Translations under genes and position numbers: made by a program
In this document: piece by piece, positions 27,386 through 37,483 of the stretch
How positions within the stretch are numbered: the first letter of the stretch is position 1
Layout of the letters: every line of letters starts with the position of its first letter
The notes under the pieces: generated by a model
What the model saw: only the letters and a program-made list of their open reading frames with translations
The model's database searches: none
What the model was told of the DNA's origin: nothing
Assembly: GCF_947250775.1 (NCBI RefSeq)
Contig: NZ_OX366349.1
Coordinates: 124,001-188,000, forward strand
From: Wolbachia endosymbiont (group A) of Rhinocyllus conicus
Lineage (GTDB): Bacteria > Pseudomonadota > Alphaproteobacteria > Rickettsiales > Anaplasmataceae
Length of the DNA stretch: 64,000 bases
Reading direction: 5' to 3'

Positions 27386-28651
27386 CTAAAATGAATCGAC
27401 TATAGTTTTAATCCGTTTAAGTTTAAAATCTTCTGTTAGCTTCGCAGAATACATTTCCTTATTGTGTTGATTATAGAAGGTAAATTTGTGATCATCTAAG
27501 TTTAGTATTGCAAAGCCAAAACCGAAAAAGTTTCTAACCTCGTGTGCTAAGTAGTTTCTACCATTTGAATAGTCAAATTCTACATTTTGATAAACAGGCT
27601 CTTGATCTTGAGCGTGTAATAATGCACCACCGTTTCCAACTATAATCTGGTCTGGAACATTATCCATTAATAAAATCTGGGCTATATGAATGTGGCCAGA
27701 AACTATGGTAGTGACATTGCTTGGAAATTTATCTCCAAAAGCTTCAATTTGTGTAAGATTACCATGGCTTTTTAATGTCAAAAATTCTTTTTTTGGAGAT
27801 CTCCAAAGCGGTTTATGAGTTAAAAACCACGTGGGCTTATCTTGTATCAATTTATCAAATTGCCTTTCAAAAGCATCAATTGTGCTTTGGGTTGTAAAAA
27901 TATCCTCACCGGATGAAGAGTCGAAGATAAAAAATTTCATCGATCCAGCATCTAAGGACCAACTAGAAACAAGATTTTCACATTTTTCAGGCGAAAAAGG
28001 GTATGAATCTAGATATCTGAGCCATCCTTCATAAGCTCTATCACAACTCTCATGGTTTCCACGAACAAAAAGGAAAGGGAATTGTAATGAAATATCCTTT
28101 GCAGGCTCAAACCAATCAGCGTACCAAGCTTTTTTATTATATCCATAAATATCGCCACACTTTTTTGTATTTCTACATTTTGTTTGTCTATAATGATAAT
28201 CACCAACATGGATAATTAAATCTGGTTTATGAAGGGCGATTGAATCTAAATTTTTTTTTAAAGGCCAGCTATCTACCGAATTACATTCCTGCTGAAATAA
28301 CATATTTATTCTACAACCCGTGTCACCAATAAAAGCAATTTTATTAACCTTTTCTGGTAATATAGGAACTCGTAGATCCTCAATACTAATGTTTTTGGCA
28401 CTTGTTTGTACTGTCAGTTCACAAACTGTTTCGTTATGATCACCATTGTTAATTGAGCTGCGATTCAGCATTTCTATTTCCTCGCCATCGACATAAACAA
28501 TGGGACACATGTCATTGTCTGTAATTGCACGTATGCTTAATTTATTTTCTGGGATAACTTGAGACCATGTGTATAATATTTGTGCATGGACAGAATGAAA
28601 GCTGGTTATAAGAGATAGAGCTAAAAAAATAAAGATATTAGCTACATTCAT
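27386..28651 (-). CDS. Secreted metallophosphoesterase (acid-phosphatase type)
   Basis: A 421-residue protein with a signal peptide (residues 1-23, ending SVHA). The calcineurin-like motifs appear in order: GDTG near 110, GDYHYR near 150, GNHES near 200, THKPLW near 278 and SGHIHIAQ near 318. The overall plan is that of tartrate-resistant/purple acid phosphatases, exported to the periplasm or beyond. It contains several Cys that may form disulphides. Dephosphorylation of host or periplasmic metabolites is plausible. It is convergent with dnaA. Confidence 0.82.
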   Translation of the reverse strand: MNVANIFIFLALSLITSFHSVHAQILYTWSQVIPENKLSIRAITDNDMCPIVYVDGEEIEMLNRSSINNGDHNETVCELTVQTSAKNISIEDLRVPILPEKVNKIAFIGDTGCRINMLFQQECNSVDSWPLKKNLDSIALHKPDLIIHVGDYHYRQTKCRNTKKCGDIYGYNKKAWYADWFEPAKDISLQFPFLFVRGNHESCDRAYEGWLRYLDSYPFSPEKCENLVSSWSLDAGSMKFFIFDSSSGEDIFTTQSTIDAFERQFDKLIQDKPTWFLTHKPLWRSPKKEFLTLKSHGNLTQIEAFGDKFPSNVTTIVSGHIHIAQILLMDNVPDQIIVGNGGALLHAQDQEPVYQNVEFDYSNGRNYLAHEVRNFFGFGFAILNLDDHKFTFYNQHNKEMYSAKLTEDFKLKRIKTIVDSF

Positions 28652-28841
28652 TTGTATAAAAACCTAAGTTAAAAATTAGTAGTAAGGTTGTCTTAAATGA
28701 TTAAAATTTATAATCACAAAATTCATAATCAAATTATACAAGTAATTTCTAAATTATTCTAGTATCAGATTGACACTCTAGATGAAAAATTCTAAAATGA
28801 TTAAATAATTTAAAATAATTATATAAAAACTAGAATATAGT

Positions 28842-28929
28842 GCGGCCGTGGTGGAATTGGTAGACACGCAGCGTTGAGGTCGCTGTGGCTCATAAGGCCT
28901 TGGAAGTTCAAGTCTTCTCGGCCGCACCA
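28842..28929 (+). tRNA. tRNA-Leu (GAG)
   Basis: The acceptor arms GCGGCCG and CGGCCGC pair perfectly. The D-loop contains GGTAGACACG. The anticodon stem CAGCG/CGCTG holds the loop TTGAGGT with anticodon GAG. There is a long class II variable arm and a T-loop TTCAAGT. The discriminator A and an encoded CCA end the gene at 28929. It lies 31 bases upstream of ribA on the same strand. Confidence 0.97.
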
Positions 28930-28960
28930 GTTTTTTCATAGCTGCTTAATATGGGTAAAA

Positions 28961-30043
28961 ATGTTTATAGGAAATCAGAGTAGCAATAAGGTAGAAAGAG
29001 CTATCAGCGAAATCAGGCGCGGCCGGCCAATTGTAATATATGATAAAAGTAATTACCTATTGTTCGCTGCTGCTGAGGCTTTAGAAAGAGATTTATTTAA
29101 TCAATACAAGCTTATATCAAGTAATGTATATGTTACTTTAACTTCAAGTAAGGTAAAATACATATCTCAGAATAAAGAACATAACAGCAAACGTCTGTTG
29201 GTGAATAATTTTGATGAACTGCTCCATTTAATAAACTGTTCAAAGGAAGATTGCATAAGAGAGTTGCAATGCTCAAAGACAATAGATGAATGTGCTATTG
29301 CCTTGCTTAAGTTCTCAGAATTATTGCCATACGCGTTAGTGGCTGATATGACTTTTGAGAATAACCATGAAATGCGAAATTGGTGCGAGAAAAATGACGT
29401 TATTGCACTGGACACGTCATTCATAAATAATTTTCAAGAAAATCAGGATGTATATGAAGTGTGCAAAACATCATTATTTTTAAAACAGACTCAAGAAGTA
29501 AATATCATATCTTATAGAACAGAAAGTGGTGGAAGAGAACATCATGCAATTATCATTGGCAATCCAGATAAAGATGGCGAACCATTAGTAAGAATTCATT
29601 CTTCGTGCTATACGGGTGACTTGTTAGATAGCTTATCATGCGATTGCAGAAGTCAGTTACATCAAGCAATTCAAATGATAGCTGACTCTGGAAGTGGTAT
29701 TATATTGTATTTGATGCAAGATGGAAGAGGCATTGGTTTAACTAATAAGTTAAGAGCGTACAGTGTGCAAAGAGGACATAATCTTGATACTGTTGATGCA
29801 AACAGAATATTAGGTTTTGAAGATGATGAAAGGAGTTTTGCTGTTGCAGCTAAAATGCTTAATAAATTGAACATTAACAAAATCCAATTACTTACAAACA
29901 ATGATAGGAAATTGTCAGAATTGGAAAGTAGTGGTATAGGAGTTACAAAGTGTCTGCCACTTATTGTGGAACGTAATAAATATAACGATTCATATATGGA
30001 GACAAAGTTTGGTAAGCTAGGCCATAGATTAAGAGTTTTTTAG
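28961..30043 (+). CDS. ribA: GTP cyclohydrolase II (RibA, with RibB-like N-terminal region)
   Basis: A 360-residue enzyme of riboflavin synthesis. The C-terminal half is a full GTP cyclohydrolase II: IHSSCYTGDLLDSLSCDCRSQL carries the zinc-binding Cys, and GRGIGLTNKLRAY the catalytic region. The N-terminal 170 residues correspond in position to the DHBP synthase domain of RibBA proteins but look degenerate. The longer open frame begins inside the tRNA, so ATG 28961 is chosen. It directly precedes virB8, an arrangement conserved in Wolbachia, where ribA is reported to be co-transcribed with the T4SS genes. Confidence 0.93.
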   Translation: MFIGNQSSNKVERAISEIRRGRPIVIYDKSNYLLFAAAEALERDLFNQYKLISSNVYVTLTSSKVKYISQNKEHNSKRLLVNNFDELLHLINCSKEDCIRELQCSKTIDECAIALLKFSELLPYALVADMTFENNHEMRNWCEKNDVIALDTSFINNFQENQDVYEVCKTSLFLKQTQEVNIISYRTESGGREHHAIIIGNPDKDGEPLVRIHSSCYTGDLLDSLSCDCRSQLHQAIQMIADSGSGIILYLMQDGRGIGLTNKLRAYSVQRGHNLDTVDANRILGFEDDERSFAVAAKMLNKLNINKIQLLTNNDRKLSELESSGIGVTKCLPLIVERNKYNDSYMETKFGKLGHRLRVF

Positions 30044-30115
30044 CTTTTTTGTTGTAACTACTTTGTTAATTTGCTATGTTTATTAACATAAGTTAAGATT
30101 TTTAGGAATACTAAA

Positions 30116-30796
30116 ATGCTAAGATTTTTTAAGCGAGAAAAAAATACTGAATCCTTAGATAAGGATATAGATTGGAATTCAAACCGCTACAGCACAGTTA
30201 TTGCTCAAAGGAATATTCTACTTTTATTTGCATTAATATTATTAGCAACGATCTCTATCAGCATATTAGTCATATTTAAAATTAGCACAAGTAGCACTAT
30301 TGAGCCATTTGTTATAGAAATTGACAAGAAATCAGGAATAGTGCAATTGGTTGATCCTGTCACAGTAAAACAATATTCTGCAAATGAAGCGCTAAACGAT
30401 TATTTTATTTCAGAGTATATAAAAGCAAGGGAGGTTTTTGATCCATATCATTATAACTATAACTATTATACAAAGGTGAGGTTGTTTTCCTCACCTAATG
30501 TGTATAATGAATTTAGAAATTATGTAGGATCACAGAATATGGATGATCTTTTTAATTTGTACTCAGATACCAAAAGTGAATTTAAAATTCGCTCAATTCA
30601 AAAATTGGGTAACGATGCTCTTCAGGTGAGGTTTTTTGTGGAATTTATACGGAAAGATGGAAGTTCCACAAGAAAAAATAAGATAGTTATTATGTCATAT
30701 AGATATGCATCGCTTGAAATGGATGATCAGCAAAGATATATTAACCCATTAGGATTTCAAGTTATTTCATATAGAGTAGATGATGAATATGTATAG
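30116..30796 (+). CDS. virB8: Type IV secretion protein VirB8
   Basis: A 226-residue bitopic inner-membrane protein: cytoplasmic N-terminus, one membrane helix at 33-55, and a periplasmic NTF2-like domain with the family tyrosine-rich region (YNYNYYTKVRLFSSPNVYNEF). VirB8 nucleates the T4SS core with VirB9 and VirB10. The last 17 bases overlap virB9, which implies translational coupling. Confidence 0.93.
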   Translation: MLRFFKREKNTESLDKDIDWNSNRYSTVIAQRNILLLFALILLATISISILVIFKISTSSTIEPFVIEIDKKSGIVQLVDPVTVKQYSANEALNDYFISEYIKAREVFDPYHYNYNYYTKVRLFSSPNVYNEFRNYVGSQNMDDLFNLYSDTKSEFKIRSIQKLGNDALQVRFFVEFIRKDGSSTRKNKIVIMSYRYASLEMDDQQRYINPLGFQVISYRVDDEYV

Positions 30797-31583
30797 GATA
30801 TTATTAGTTTTAGCTTTACTTGTAAGTGGCAATTTAAACGCATCCATTAATTATAATGAGCCTATTTCTGTAGATAGTAGAATAAAGACTTTTGTGTATA
30901 GCCCTAATGAAGTATTTACGGTGGTTTTTAGTCAGGGTTACTATTCTTATATTGAATTTGCGGAAGGAGAAAAAGTTAAAAATATCGCTGTTGGTGATGC
31001 ATCAAGTTGGAAAATTAATCCTTATGACAATAAATTGCTTATCATGCCATTTGAAGTTAGTAGTCGCACTAACATGATTATTACAACAACTAAAAAAAGA
31101 AATTACATTTTTGATTTAATCTCAAGGCCAAACTACGATAAATACCCAGATACTGATGCTAAGAAAGTGGGTCACGATTATTCTGCTGAAAAGGATATAT
31201 CTTACGTAGTACGTTTTTATTATCCTCAAGAAGAAGGTGAATTTGATGTTGATTTAGATGAGGTTTCTTTACCTACTCAAATGCAATATACTACAGACAA
31301 GCCAGAAAAAATAATACAAGAAAATGATACGAAGTACAATTATACATATATTGATGAAGGTGGTAATGCGGATATAGTTCCGATTGAGCTATTTGATGAT
31401 GGTTATTTAACCTATTTAAAATTTAGAAATAATAATAAAATACCTCAGATTTTTGTAGAAGAGGAGGATAAACCTTGTAAAAGGCTGTTATTTGATGATT
31501 ATGTTATAATAAAAGGAGTACATAAAAAGCTATTTATGCGTTATGAAGATGGTGAAGTTGAAATTATAAATAGGTCACTTTAG
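30780..31583 (+). CDS. virB9: Type IV secretion protein VirB9
   Basis: A 267-residue protein with a signal peptide (LLVLALLVSGNLNA) and the VirB9/CagX plan: an N-terminal strand-rich domain (YSPNEVFTVVFSQGYYSYIEF), a flexible linker, and a C-terminal outer-membrane-proximal domain (NYTYIDEGG to KLFMRYEDGEVEIIN). Two close in-frame Met precede the signal peptide; 30780 or 30789 could be used. It overlaps virB8. Confidence 0.93.
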   Translation: MMNMYRILLVLALLVSGNLNASINYNEPISVDSRIKTFVYSPNEVFTVVFSQGYYSYIEFAEGEKVKNIAVGDASSWKINPYDNKLLIMPFEVSSRTNMIITTTKKRNYIFDLISRPNYDKYPDTDAKKVGHDYSAEKDISYVVRFYYPQEEGEFDVDLDEVSLPTQMQYTTDKPEKIIQENDTKYNYTYIDEGGNADIVPIELFDDGYLTYLKFRNNNKIPQIFVEEEDKPCKRLLFDDYVIIKGVHKKLFMRYEDGEVEIINRSL

Positions 31584-31599
31584 CTGTGGTATATGCAAT

Positions 31600-33096
31600 A
31601 TGAATAAAGAAAGGCGTAACAATTCAGAAGATGAATCAGAAATAGAGAACAAGGTAGTAACAGTTGGCTCTAATCAAGGTCATAGGGCATTGATGGTCAT
31701 TATTTTAGTGCTTCTGGTTGGTGGAGTGTATTATCTCTATTTTAGTCCTTCTCATAAAGAGGGTTCAGAAGTTATTAAAAAAGAGGAAACAAAGCAAAAT
31801 GTTCAAGAATTGAAGGGAAAGTTGGAACAAGTTCCAGATAATGTAATGGTTCCTGAAAGAATAATAACTGATCCCTTACCACCCTTACCTCCTCTTCCTA
31901 CACTACCAATCATACCAGAAATAAAACAAATTAGAAAAGAAGAAGAGAAACCAAAAGAAACTCCTGTGTCAAATATACCTATTTTGCCAAAGCAAAATTT
32001 TCCTTCTAGTAATGTTATGGGCAATTTACCTACCTCGTTTCCTACAATAGGGGGTAGCGGTTATCCTAGAGACAGACGTAGTGCACAAATGTTAACAATT
32101 TCAAGTGATGGTGGAGAGAATAAGGCTGCTGATGCTATTTTATCTGACACTTCAGCACAATCGAGCAAAGCTACCAGAGTAGGAAAGCTTGGTTTAATGG
32201 TTACTCAAGGTAAAATTATTGATGCTGTTCTTGAAACTGCAATAAACTCTGATCTGCAAGGAATGCTGCGTGCTATGGTGAGTAGAGATGTTTATGCAGA
32301 AACTGGTGATACAGTTTTAATACCTAAAGGCTCAAGATTGATAGGTAGTTATTCATTTGACTCGAATGTTGCAAGAGCTCGTGTAAATATAAACTGGAGT
32401 AGGGTCATTCTTCCTCATGGAATAGATATTGCTATCTCATCACTTGGTACGGATGAACTTGGCAGAGCAGGAATAGCTGGAATAGTTGATAATAAAATAG
32501 TAAGTGCATTATTCTCTTCAGTGGCACTTGCTGGTGTTTCAATTGGTTCGGCTGTTATAGGGCAAAAGGCCTCTAATCTTATTGATACGCTAACTGCTAT
32601 GGATGCGGTGAGATCCATCACTGCAACTGAAATAGATATCTCTTCTCTCAAAGGGGCTATTGTTGAGAGATTGGAGGATGCTATAAAAACTGAAGTTGGG
32701 AGGGTAGGAGACGAAAAATGGAAATTGGGTCTTAGGGCTATTGAAAAAATTCGGAATGCTAAAAGTGATCAGGATTTACTGAGAATAATAAAGGAAGAAA
32801 TAGTAAGTGTGATAAAAAGTTCTGGAGCTAGTGGAGTTGATGCAATTACTAGTGACAATATCGGTATAACTTTAGACGATGTACGTCAACTGTTGAGGCA
32901 AACTCAGAAAAGAAGCAAGTCTGTTTATGATAAAGCAATCGGGAAATCAATCGAGGATTTTTCTAAAGATATGCGGGATATAGTAGGCAGATACACAGAT
33001 AAAAAACCAACTATTTATGTTGATCAAGGCACCGCGTTGAAAGTATTTGTTAACCAAGATATAGTATTTCCTCCACAGGCAATATTAAATCAATGA
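31600..33096 (+). CDS. virB10: Type IV secretion protein VirB10
   Basis: A 498-residue protein. Cytoplasmic residues 1-29 precede a membrane helix at 30-48 and a Pro-rich periplasmic stretch at about 85-140 (PLPPLPPLPTLPIIP). The TrbI/VirB10 beta-barrel domain follows, with the family motifs IPKGSRLIGSY and VNINWSRVILPHGIDI. VirB10 spans the envelope and senses ATPase energy. An inserted helical region at about 345-450 separates the barrel from the last strand (VDQGTALKVFVNQDIVFP) and is larger than in the Agrobacterium protein. Confidence 0.94.
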   Translation: MNKERRNNSEDESEIENKVVTVGSNQGHRALMVIILVLLVGGVYYLYFSPSHKEGSEVIKKEETKQNVQELKGKLEQVPDNVMVPERIITDPLPPLPPLPTLPIIPEIKQIRKEEEKPKETPVSNIPILPKQNFPSSNVMGNLPTSFPTIGGSGYPRDRRSAQMLTISSDGGENKAADAILSDTSAQSSKATRVGKLGLMVTQGKIIDAVLETAINSDLQGMLRAMVSRDVYAETGDTVLIPKGSRLIGSYSFDSNVARARVNINWSRVILPHGIDIAISSLGTDELGRAGIAGIVDNKIVSALFSSVALAGVSIGSAVIGQKASNLIDTLTAMDAVRSITATEIDISSLKGAIVERLEDAIKTEVGRVGDEKWKLGLRAIEKIRNAKSDQDLLRIIKEEIVSVIKSSGASGVDAITSDNIGITLDDVRQLLRQTQKRSKSVYDKAIGKSIEDFSKDMRDIVGRYTDKKPTIYVDQGTALKVFVNQDIVFPPQAILNQ

Positions 33097-33097
33097 A

Positions 33098-34090
33098 ATG
33101 AATTATGCTGCACTTGATACATATTTGGAGCCATTACAAGGCATATTTCAAGAAGAAGGCGTAAATGAAATATCAATAAATAAGCCAAAGGAAGTATGGA
33201 TTGAAAATCGCGGTGAAATAAGGTGTGAAAAATTAGAAGTATTCGATCTTAACCATTTGAAATCTCTTGGCAGACTGATTGCTCAAGCTACAGAACAAAA
33301 ACTTAGCGAAGAAGCACCTTTACTTTCGGCAACATTACCAAATGGTTATCGTATACAGATAGTATTTCCACCAGCATGTGAACCTGATAAAGTAGTCATG
33401 TCGATTCGTAAGCCTTCTAGCATGCAATTAGCACTCGATGATTACGAAAAAATGGGGGCTTTTTCTGAAACTGTTACAGAAGCAGCTGATAATCCAGTTG
33501 ACCGTCATTTGGATTTACTGTTAAGGCAAAAAAAAATAAAAGAGTTTTTAGAATACGCTGTAATAAGTAAGAAAAATATTATAATTAGCGGTGGAACTTC
33601 CACTGGTAAGACTACTTTTACTAATGCTACTTTGCGTGCTATTCCAACTGAGGAAAGAATTATTACTGTTGAGGATGCAAGGGAAATCGTTTTGAACGAT
33701 CATCCAAATAGAGTGCATCTGATTGCCTCCAAAGGAGGGCAGGGCAGAGCAAAAGTAACCACTCAAGATTTGATAGAGGCGTGCTTACGTTTAAGGCCAG
33801 ACAGAATAATAGTTGGTGAGCTCCGTGGAGCGGAAGCTTTTAGTTTTCTTAGGGCGATAAATACTGGTCACCCTGGATCAATATCAACCCTTCATGCGGA
33901 TAGTCCAACAATGGCCCTTGAGCAAATAAAATTGATGGTTATGCAGGCAAATCTTGGCATTCCTCCAGACCAAATTATACCATACATTAGAAATGTGATT
34001 GATATTGTTATTCAGCTAAAAAGAACCGGTGGGGGCAAAAGAAGCATTTCTGAGATATTATTTACTAGATCTGCAAGCGAAAATGCTTAA
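33098..34090 (+). CDS. virB11: Type IV secretion ATPase VirB11
   Basis: A 330-residue hexameric traffic ATPase. Walker A is in ISGGTSTGKTTF near 163-172, followed by the Asp box (TVEDAREI), Walker B (DRIIVGELRGAEAF) and the His box (TGHPGSISTLHADSP). It begins 1 base after the virB10 stop. It drives T4SS assembly and substrate transfer from the inner-membrane face. Confidence 0.95.
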   Translation: MNYAALDTYLEPLQGIFQEEGVNEISINKPKEVWIENRGEIRCEKLEVFDLNHLKSLGRLIAQATEQKLSEEAPLLSATLPNGYRIQIVFPPACEPDKVVMSIRKPSSMQLALDDYEKMGAFSETVTEAADNPVDRHLDLLLRQKKIKEFLEYAVISKKNIIISGGTSTGKTTFTNATLRAIPTEERIITVEDAREIVLNDHPNRVHLIASKGGQGRAKVTTQDLIEACLRLRPDRIIVGELRGAEAFSFLRAINTGHPGSISTLHADSPTMALEQIKLMVMQANLGIPPDQIIPYIRNVIDIVIQLKRTGGGKRSISEILFTRSASENA

Positions 34091-34120
34091 ATTTATACAT
34101 AAGTTAAAAAAGAGTAGTTT

Positions 34121-36136
34121 ATGAGTAATGGAAATCACCTACGTAATATTCTCATAGGAGGTGTAGTAGCTTTTAGCGTACTTGAGTTTTGCTTCTATCT
34201 ATCTGGTATATTGTTCTTTCTATTAGTTGACGGTCCGGATGCTGTGGATTTTAAGGCAATTAATCCTAGTTTGACGCCTTTCCCTCAAGCTCTTTGGCCA
34301 ACGATTTTTGATCATATACAATATTGTTGGCACCACCCAGAGTTATATAGCCTTGAGCTCAAATTTAAATTAATTCTATCTTCTACAATGCCTATTGTTG
34401 TTTTAATGATTATCTTATGGAATTTAAGAGAAAGGATAATTGAGTGGCGACCATTTAAAAAGAAAGAATCACTTCATGGAGACTCGCAGTGGGCATCAGA
34501 GAAAGACATACGAAAAGCAGGATTAAGAAGCAAAAAGGGATTATTGCTTGGTAAAGATAAAAGAGGATACTTTATTGCTGATGGGTTTCAGCATGCATTG
34601 TTATTTGCACCTACAGGTTCTGGTAAGGGTGTTGGCTTTGTAATTCCTAATTTATTATTTTGGACTGACTCGGTAATTGTACACGACATAAAATTAGAAA
34701 ACTATGAAATAACAAGTGGTTGGCGAGAACAACAAGGACAAAAAGTATACGTATGGAATCCAGCGCAGCCAGATGGAATAAGTCACTGTTACAATCCATT
34801 ACAATGGATTAGTAAAAAACCTGGGCAGATGGTTGACGATGTGCAAAAAATAGCTAACCTCATCATGCCTGAACAAGACTTTTGGCAAAATGAAGCAAGA
34901 AGCTTATTTGTTGGAGTGGTATTATACTTACTTGCTGCACCAGAGAAAGTTAAATCTTTTGGTGAAGTTGTGCGTACGATGCGTAGTGATGACGTAGTTT
35001 ATAATCTTGCTGTTGCTCTTGATACAATGGGTAAAATACTACACCCTGTAGCATATATGAATATTGCAGCTTTTTTACAAAAAGCTGATAAAGAAAGGTC
35101 GGGTGTTGTATCAACTATGAACTCATCGCTTGAATTGTGGGCAAACCCATTGATTGATACTGCAACTGCGTCAAGTGATTTTAATATTTTAGATTTTAAA
35201 AAGAAGAAAACTACAGTTTATGTTGGTTTAACTCCTGACAACTTGACTAGGCTCAGGCCTTTAATGCAGGTTTTTTACCAACAGGCAACTGAGTTTTTAT
35301 GTAGAAAATTGCCATCGGATGACGAGCCTTATGGCGTATTGTTTTTAATGGATGAGTTTCCTACACTTGGAAAAATGGAGCAATTTCAAACAGGTATTGC
35401 ATATTTTCGTGGTTATCGAGTTAGGTTATTCTTAATTGTTCAAGATACTGAGCAGCTCAAAGGAATATACGAAGAAGCAGGAATGAACTCCTTTTTGTCA
35501 AACTCGACTTACAGAATAACTTTTGCAGCCAATAATATTGAAACAGCTAATTTAATATCGCAACTTATAGGAAACAAAACTGTACAACAAGAATCGTTGA
35601 ATAAGCCTAAATTTTTAGATTTAAATCCTGCTTCAAGGTCGTTGCATATCTCTGAAACACAGAGGGCATTGCTATTGCCTCAAGAAGTTATTATGTTGCC
35701 ACGCGACGATCAGATAATTTTAATAGAGTCAACTTACCCAATTAAATCAAAGAAAATTTTGTACTATAGTGATAGCACCTTCACAAAAAGACTGCTCAAG
35801 CAAACTCGTGTGCCTACACAAGAACCATATGACCCAAACAAAGTTCTTTCTGCTGCTGCGAGCAAAGATAAGGTTAATAACGAGGGGAATAATGCTCTTG
35901 AGGGGCCTAATTCAGTTGATTATCCTGCTGAAACTAAAACAGAGGATGCAGTGTATGATGAATCAGATGAATTTGCAGACGAAGATATTGATGATGAAGA
36001 TATTGACGATAAGTTTGAAGATGATGATGACGGGTTTGATGACGAGAGGAGCGATGATGGGTTTGATGACGAAGAAGAGGAGGATGAATTTGAAGATGAG
36101 GATATTGACGATAAATTAAAAAATGATCAAAAATAA
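34121..36136 (+). CDS. virD4: Type IV secretion coupling ATPase VirD4 with long acidic tail
   Basis: A 671-residue coupling protein that selects substrates for the T4SS. Two membrane segments lie at the N-terminus, Walker A APTGSGKG near 165-172, and Walker B LFLMDEFPTLGKM near 405-417. The last 60 residues are almost entirely Asp and Glu in short imperfect repeats (DEDIDDEDIDD and relatives), a feature not seen in classical VirD4. The acidic tail lies on the cytoplasmic side and could bind basic effector signals. It is the last secretion gene of the operon. Confidence 0.95.
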   Translation: MSNGNHLRNILIGGVVAFSVLEFCFYLSGILFFLLVDGPDAVDFKAINPSLTPFPQALWPTIFDHIQYCWHHPELYSLELKFKLILSSTMPIVVLMIILWNLRERIIEWRPFKKKESLHGDSQWASEKDIRKAGLRSKKGLLLGKDKRGYFIADGFQHALLFAPTGSGKGVGFVIPNLLFWTDSVIVHDIKLENYEITSGWREQQGQKVYVWNPAQPDGISHCYNPLQWISKKPGQMVDDVQKIANLIMPEQDFWQNEARSLFVGVVLYLLAAPEKVKSFGEVVRTMRSDDVVYNLAVALDTMGKILHPVAYMNIAAFLQKADKERSGVVSTMNSSLELWANPLIDTATASSDFNILDFKKKKTTVYVGLTPDNLTRLRPLMQVFYQQATEFLCRKLPSDDEPYGVLFLMDEFPTLGKMEQFQTGIAYFRGYRVRLFLIVQDTEQLKGIYEEAGMNSFLSNSTYRITFAANNIETANLISQLIGNKTVQQESLNKPKFLDLNPASRSLHISETQRALLLPQEVIMLPRDDQIILIESTYPIKSKKILYYSDSTFTKRLLKQTRVPTQEPYDPNKVLSAAASKDKVNNEGNNALEGPNSVDYPAETKTEDAVYDESDEFADEDIDDEDIDDKFEDDDDGFDDERSDDGFDDEEEEDEFEDEDIDDKLKNDQK

Positions 36137-36258
36137 AGGTTAACTTTGCCTATTTTTAGCTCAGAAAAGTGCAAGTTATGCAAATAATTAGGTTTTTCAT
36201 ATTAAGCCATTTTTAATTAATTAGTATTAGATTAGCTATTTTAACTAGGGGAGTAGTA

Positions 36259-37445
36259 ATGATTAGTAAAAAAACATTAGCGGTTACAGCACTTGCTTTG
36301 CTGTTGTCACAACAATCTTTTGCAAGTGAAACAGAAGGGTTTTACTTTGGCAGTGGGTATTACGGTCAATATTTAAATTACATGGGTGAGTTGAAAGCAA
36401 AAATTGGAGATACTGCTGCTACATCTGCCAATAAGGTATCTGTAAATGACAGGGATGCTCAGAATACAGAAGGTCAATTACTAAGTAAGTATAAAGGAGA
36501 TTATAACCCGCCTTTTGCTGCAAATGTAGCATTTGGTTACACAGGAGAATTGGGTAATAACAGCTACAGAGTTGAATTAGAAGGAATGTATTCTTCCGTA
36601 AAAGTGGATAATATTGATTTAACAAGTGGCCAGATGACAATATCCTACACAAAGGATAAAAATGACCCAAAAGAGAGTTATGGAGCAATAGTCAATCATG
36701 ACCAGATAGAAAACGCGTCTTTAATGGCAAATGTTTATCATCATTGGAAAAGTGACCGTTTCTCTTTTTCTCCTTACGTTGGTATTGGAATCGGTGCAAC
36801 AAGAATGAAAATGTTTGAAAAACCGTCAATAAGACCTGCAGGTCAATTAAAAGCTGGCCTTGATTATCGCATAAACGAAGATGTAAATATGCATATTGGA
36901 TATAGAGGTTTTGGTGCTATTGGTAGCAGTGAGTTCAAACTAGAAACCTCAAAGTGGGATGGCTTTGTTGCATCGCTAGCTATGATGGATTAAAGATAAA
37001 AAAGATGGAGAATATCAGTAGCTTATTATTCTGGTATTTATAACAAGAACGGTCAGTGAATACCTAAATTTGAGTAAAAGAAATTTCACTACCACTCACT
37101 AATCCGGCTAAAATTCAAGAATTTCAATGCTTTAGCTATTTTCAATAGAATTAAGTTTATTAATATAAATAATAAATTACTATTCTTAAATTTGATCAGA
37201 TTGATTGCAAAAAAACAAGATTTTCAATAGGTTGCTTATAATCCTAGCTATAGTTAGCCTTTCATAAGTAGCGATGCAACAAAGCCAAGTGGGATCCCAA
37301 TTTTAATAATGGCGCAGGTAAGCCAAAAGGTAAAATGGTTGAACAAACAGGTGATAATCAAGTATCTACTACCATACAGAATGGCTTTTTTCATACACAC
37401 GGCATAGAGGCTGGCCTTACTTTCCACTTTGCCAGCAAAGCTTAA
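36259..37445 (+). pseudogene. wspB: WspB outer-membrane protein, disrupted by a MITE
   Basis: A Wsp-family surface beta-barrel with signal peptide (residues 1-22, ending SFA) and the typical start of the mature chain (SETEGFYFGSGYYGQYLNY). The frame is intact to base 36960, then runs into the 326-bp MITE (36961-37286), which supplies ten foreign codons (GFVASLAMMD) and a stop. After the element the original frame resumes (37296-37445) with the last strands, ending EAGLTFHFASKA. Removing the MITE and one 9-bp duplication restores the gene. The barrel loses about 50 C-terminal residues, including the terminal aromatic strand, so the protein is probably non-functional. wspB follows virD4 as in other Wolbachia. 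Confidence 0.93.
36961..37286. mobile_element. 326-bp MITE, copy 2, inside wspB
   Basis: Same length and ends as the element at 14796-15121, in the opposite orientation. A perfect 9-bp duplication AAGTGGGAT flanks it (36952-36960 and 37287-37295). It encodes nothing. Confidence 0.95.
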
Positions 37446-37483
37446 ACATGTTGCCCTTTTAAAAAATGCATAAAACCGTTCCT

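Noticed and set aside
28874..28960. Longer start of ribA reading from inside the tRNA
   Set aside because: The first 29 codons overlap tRNA-Leu and do not resemble RibA; ATG 28961 is preferred.
28930..28960. FMN riboswitch upstream of ribA
   Set aside because: The gap between the tRNA and ribA is only about 30 bases, too short for an RFN element.
35769..36119. Plus-strand frame of 116 codons inside virD4
   Set aside because: An alternative-frame reading of the acidic-tail repeats (MMMTGLMT-like), not a gene.
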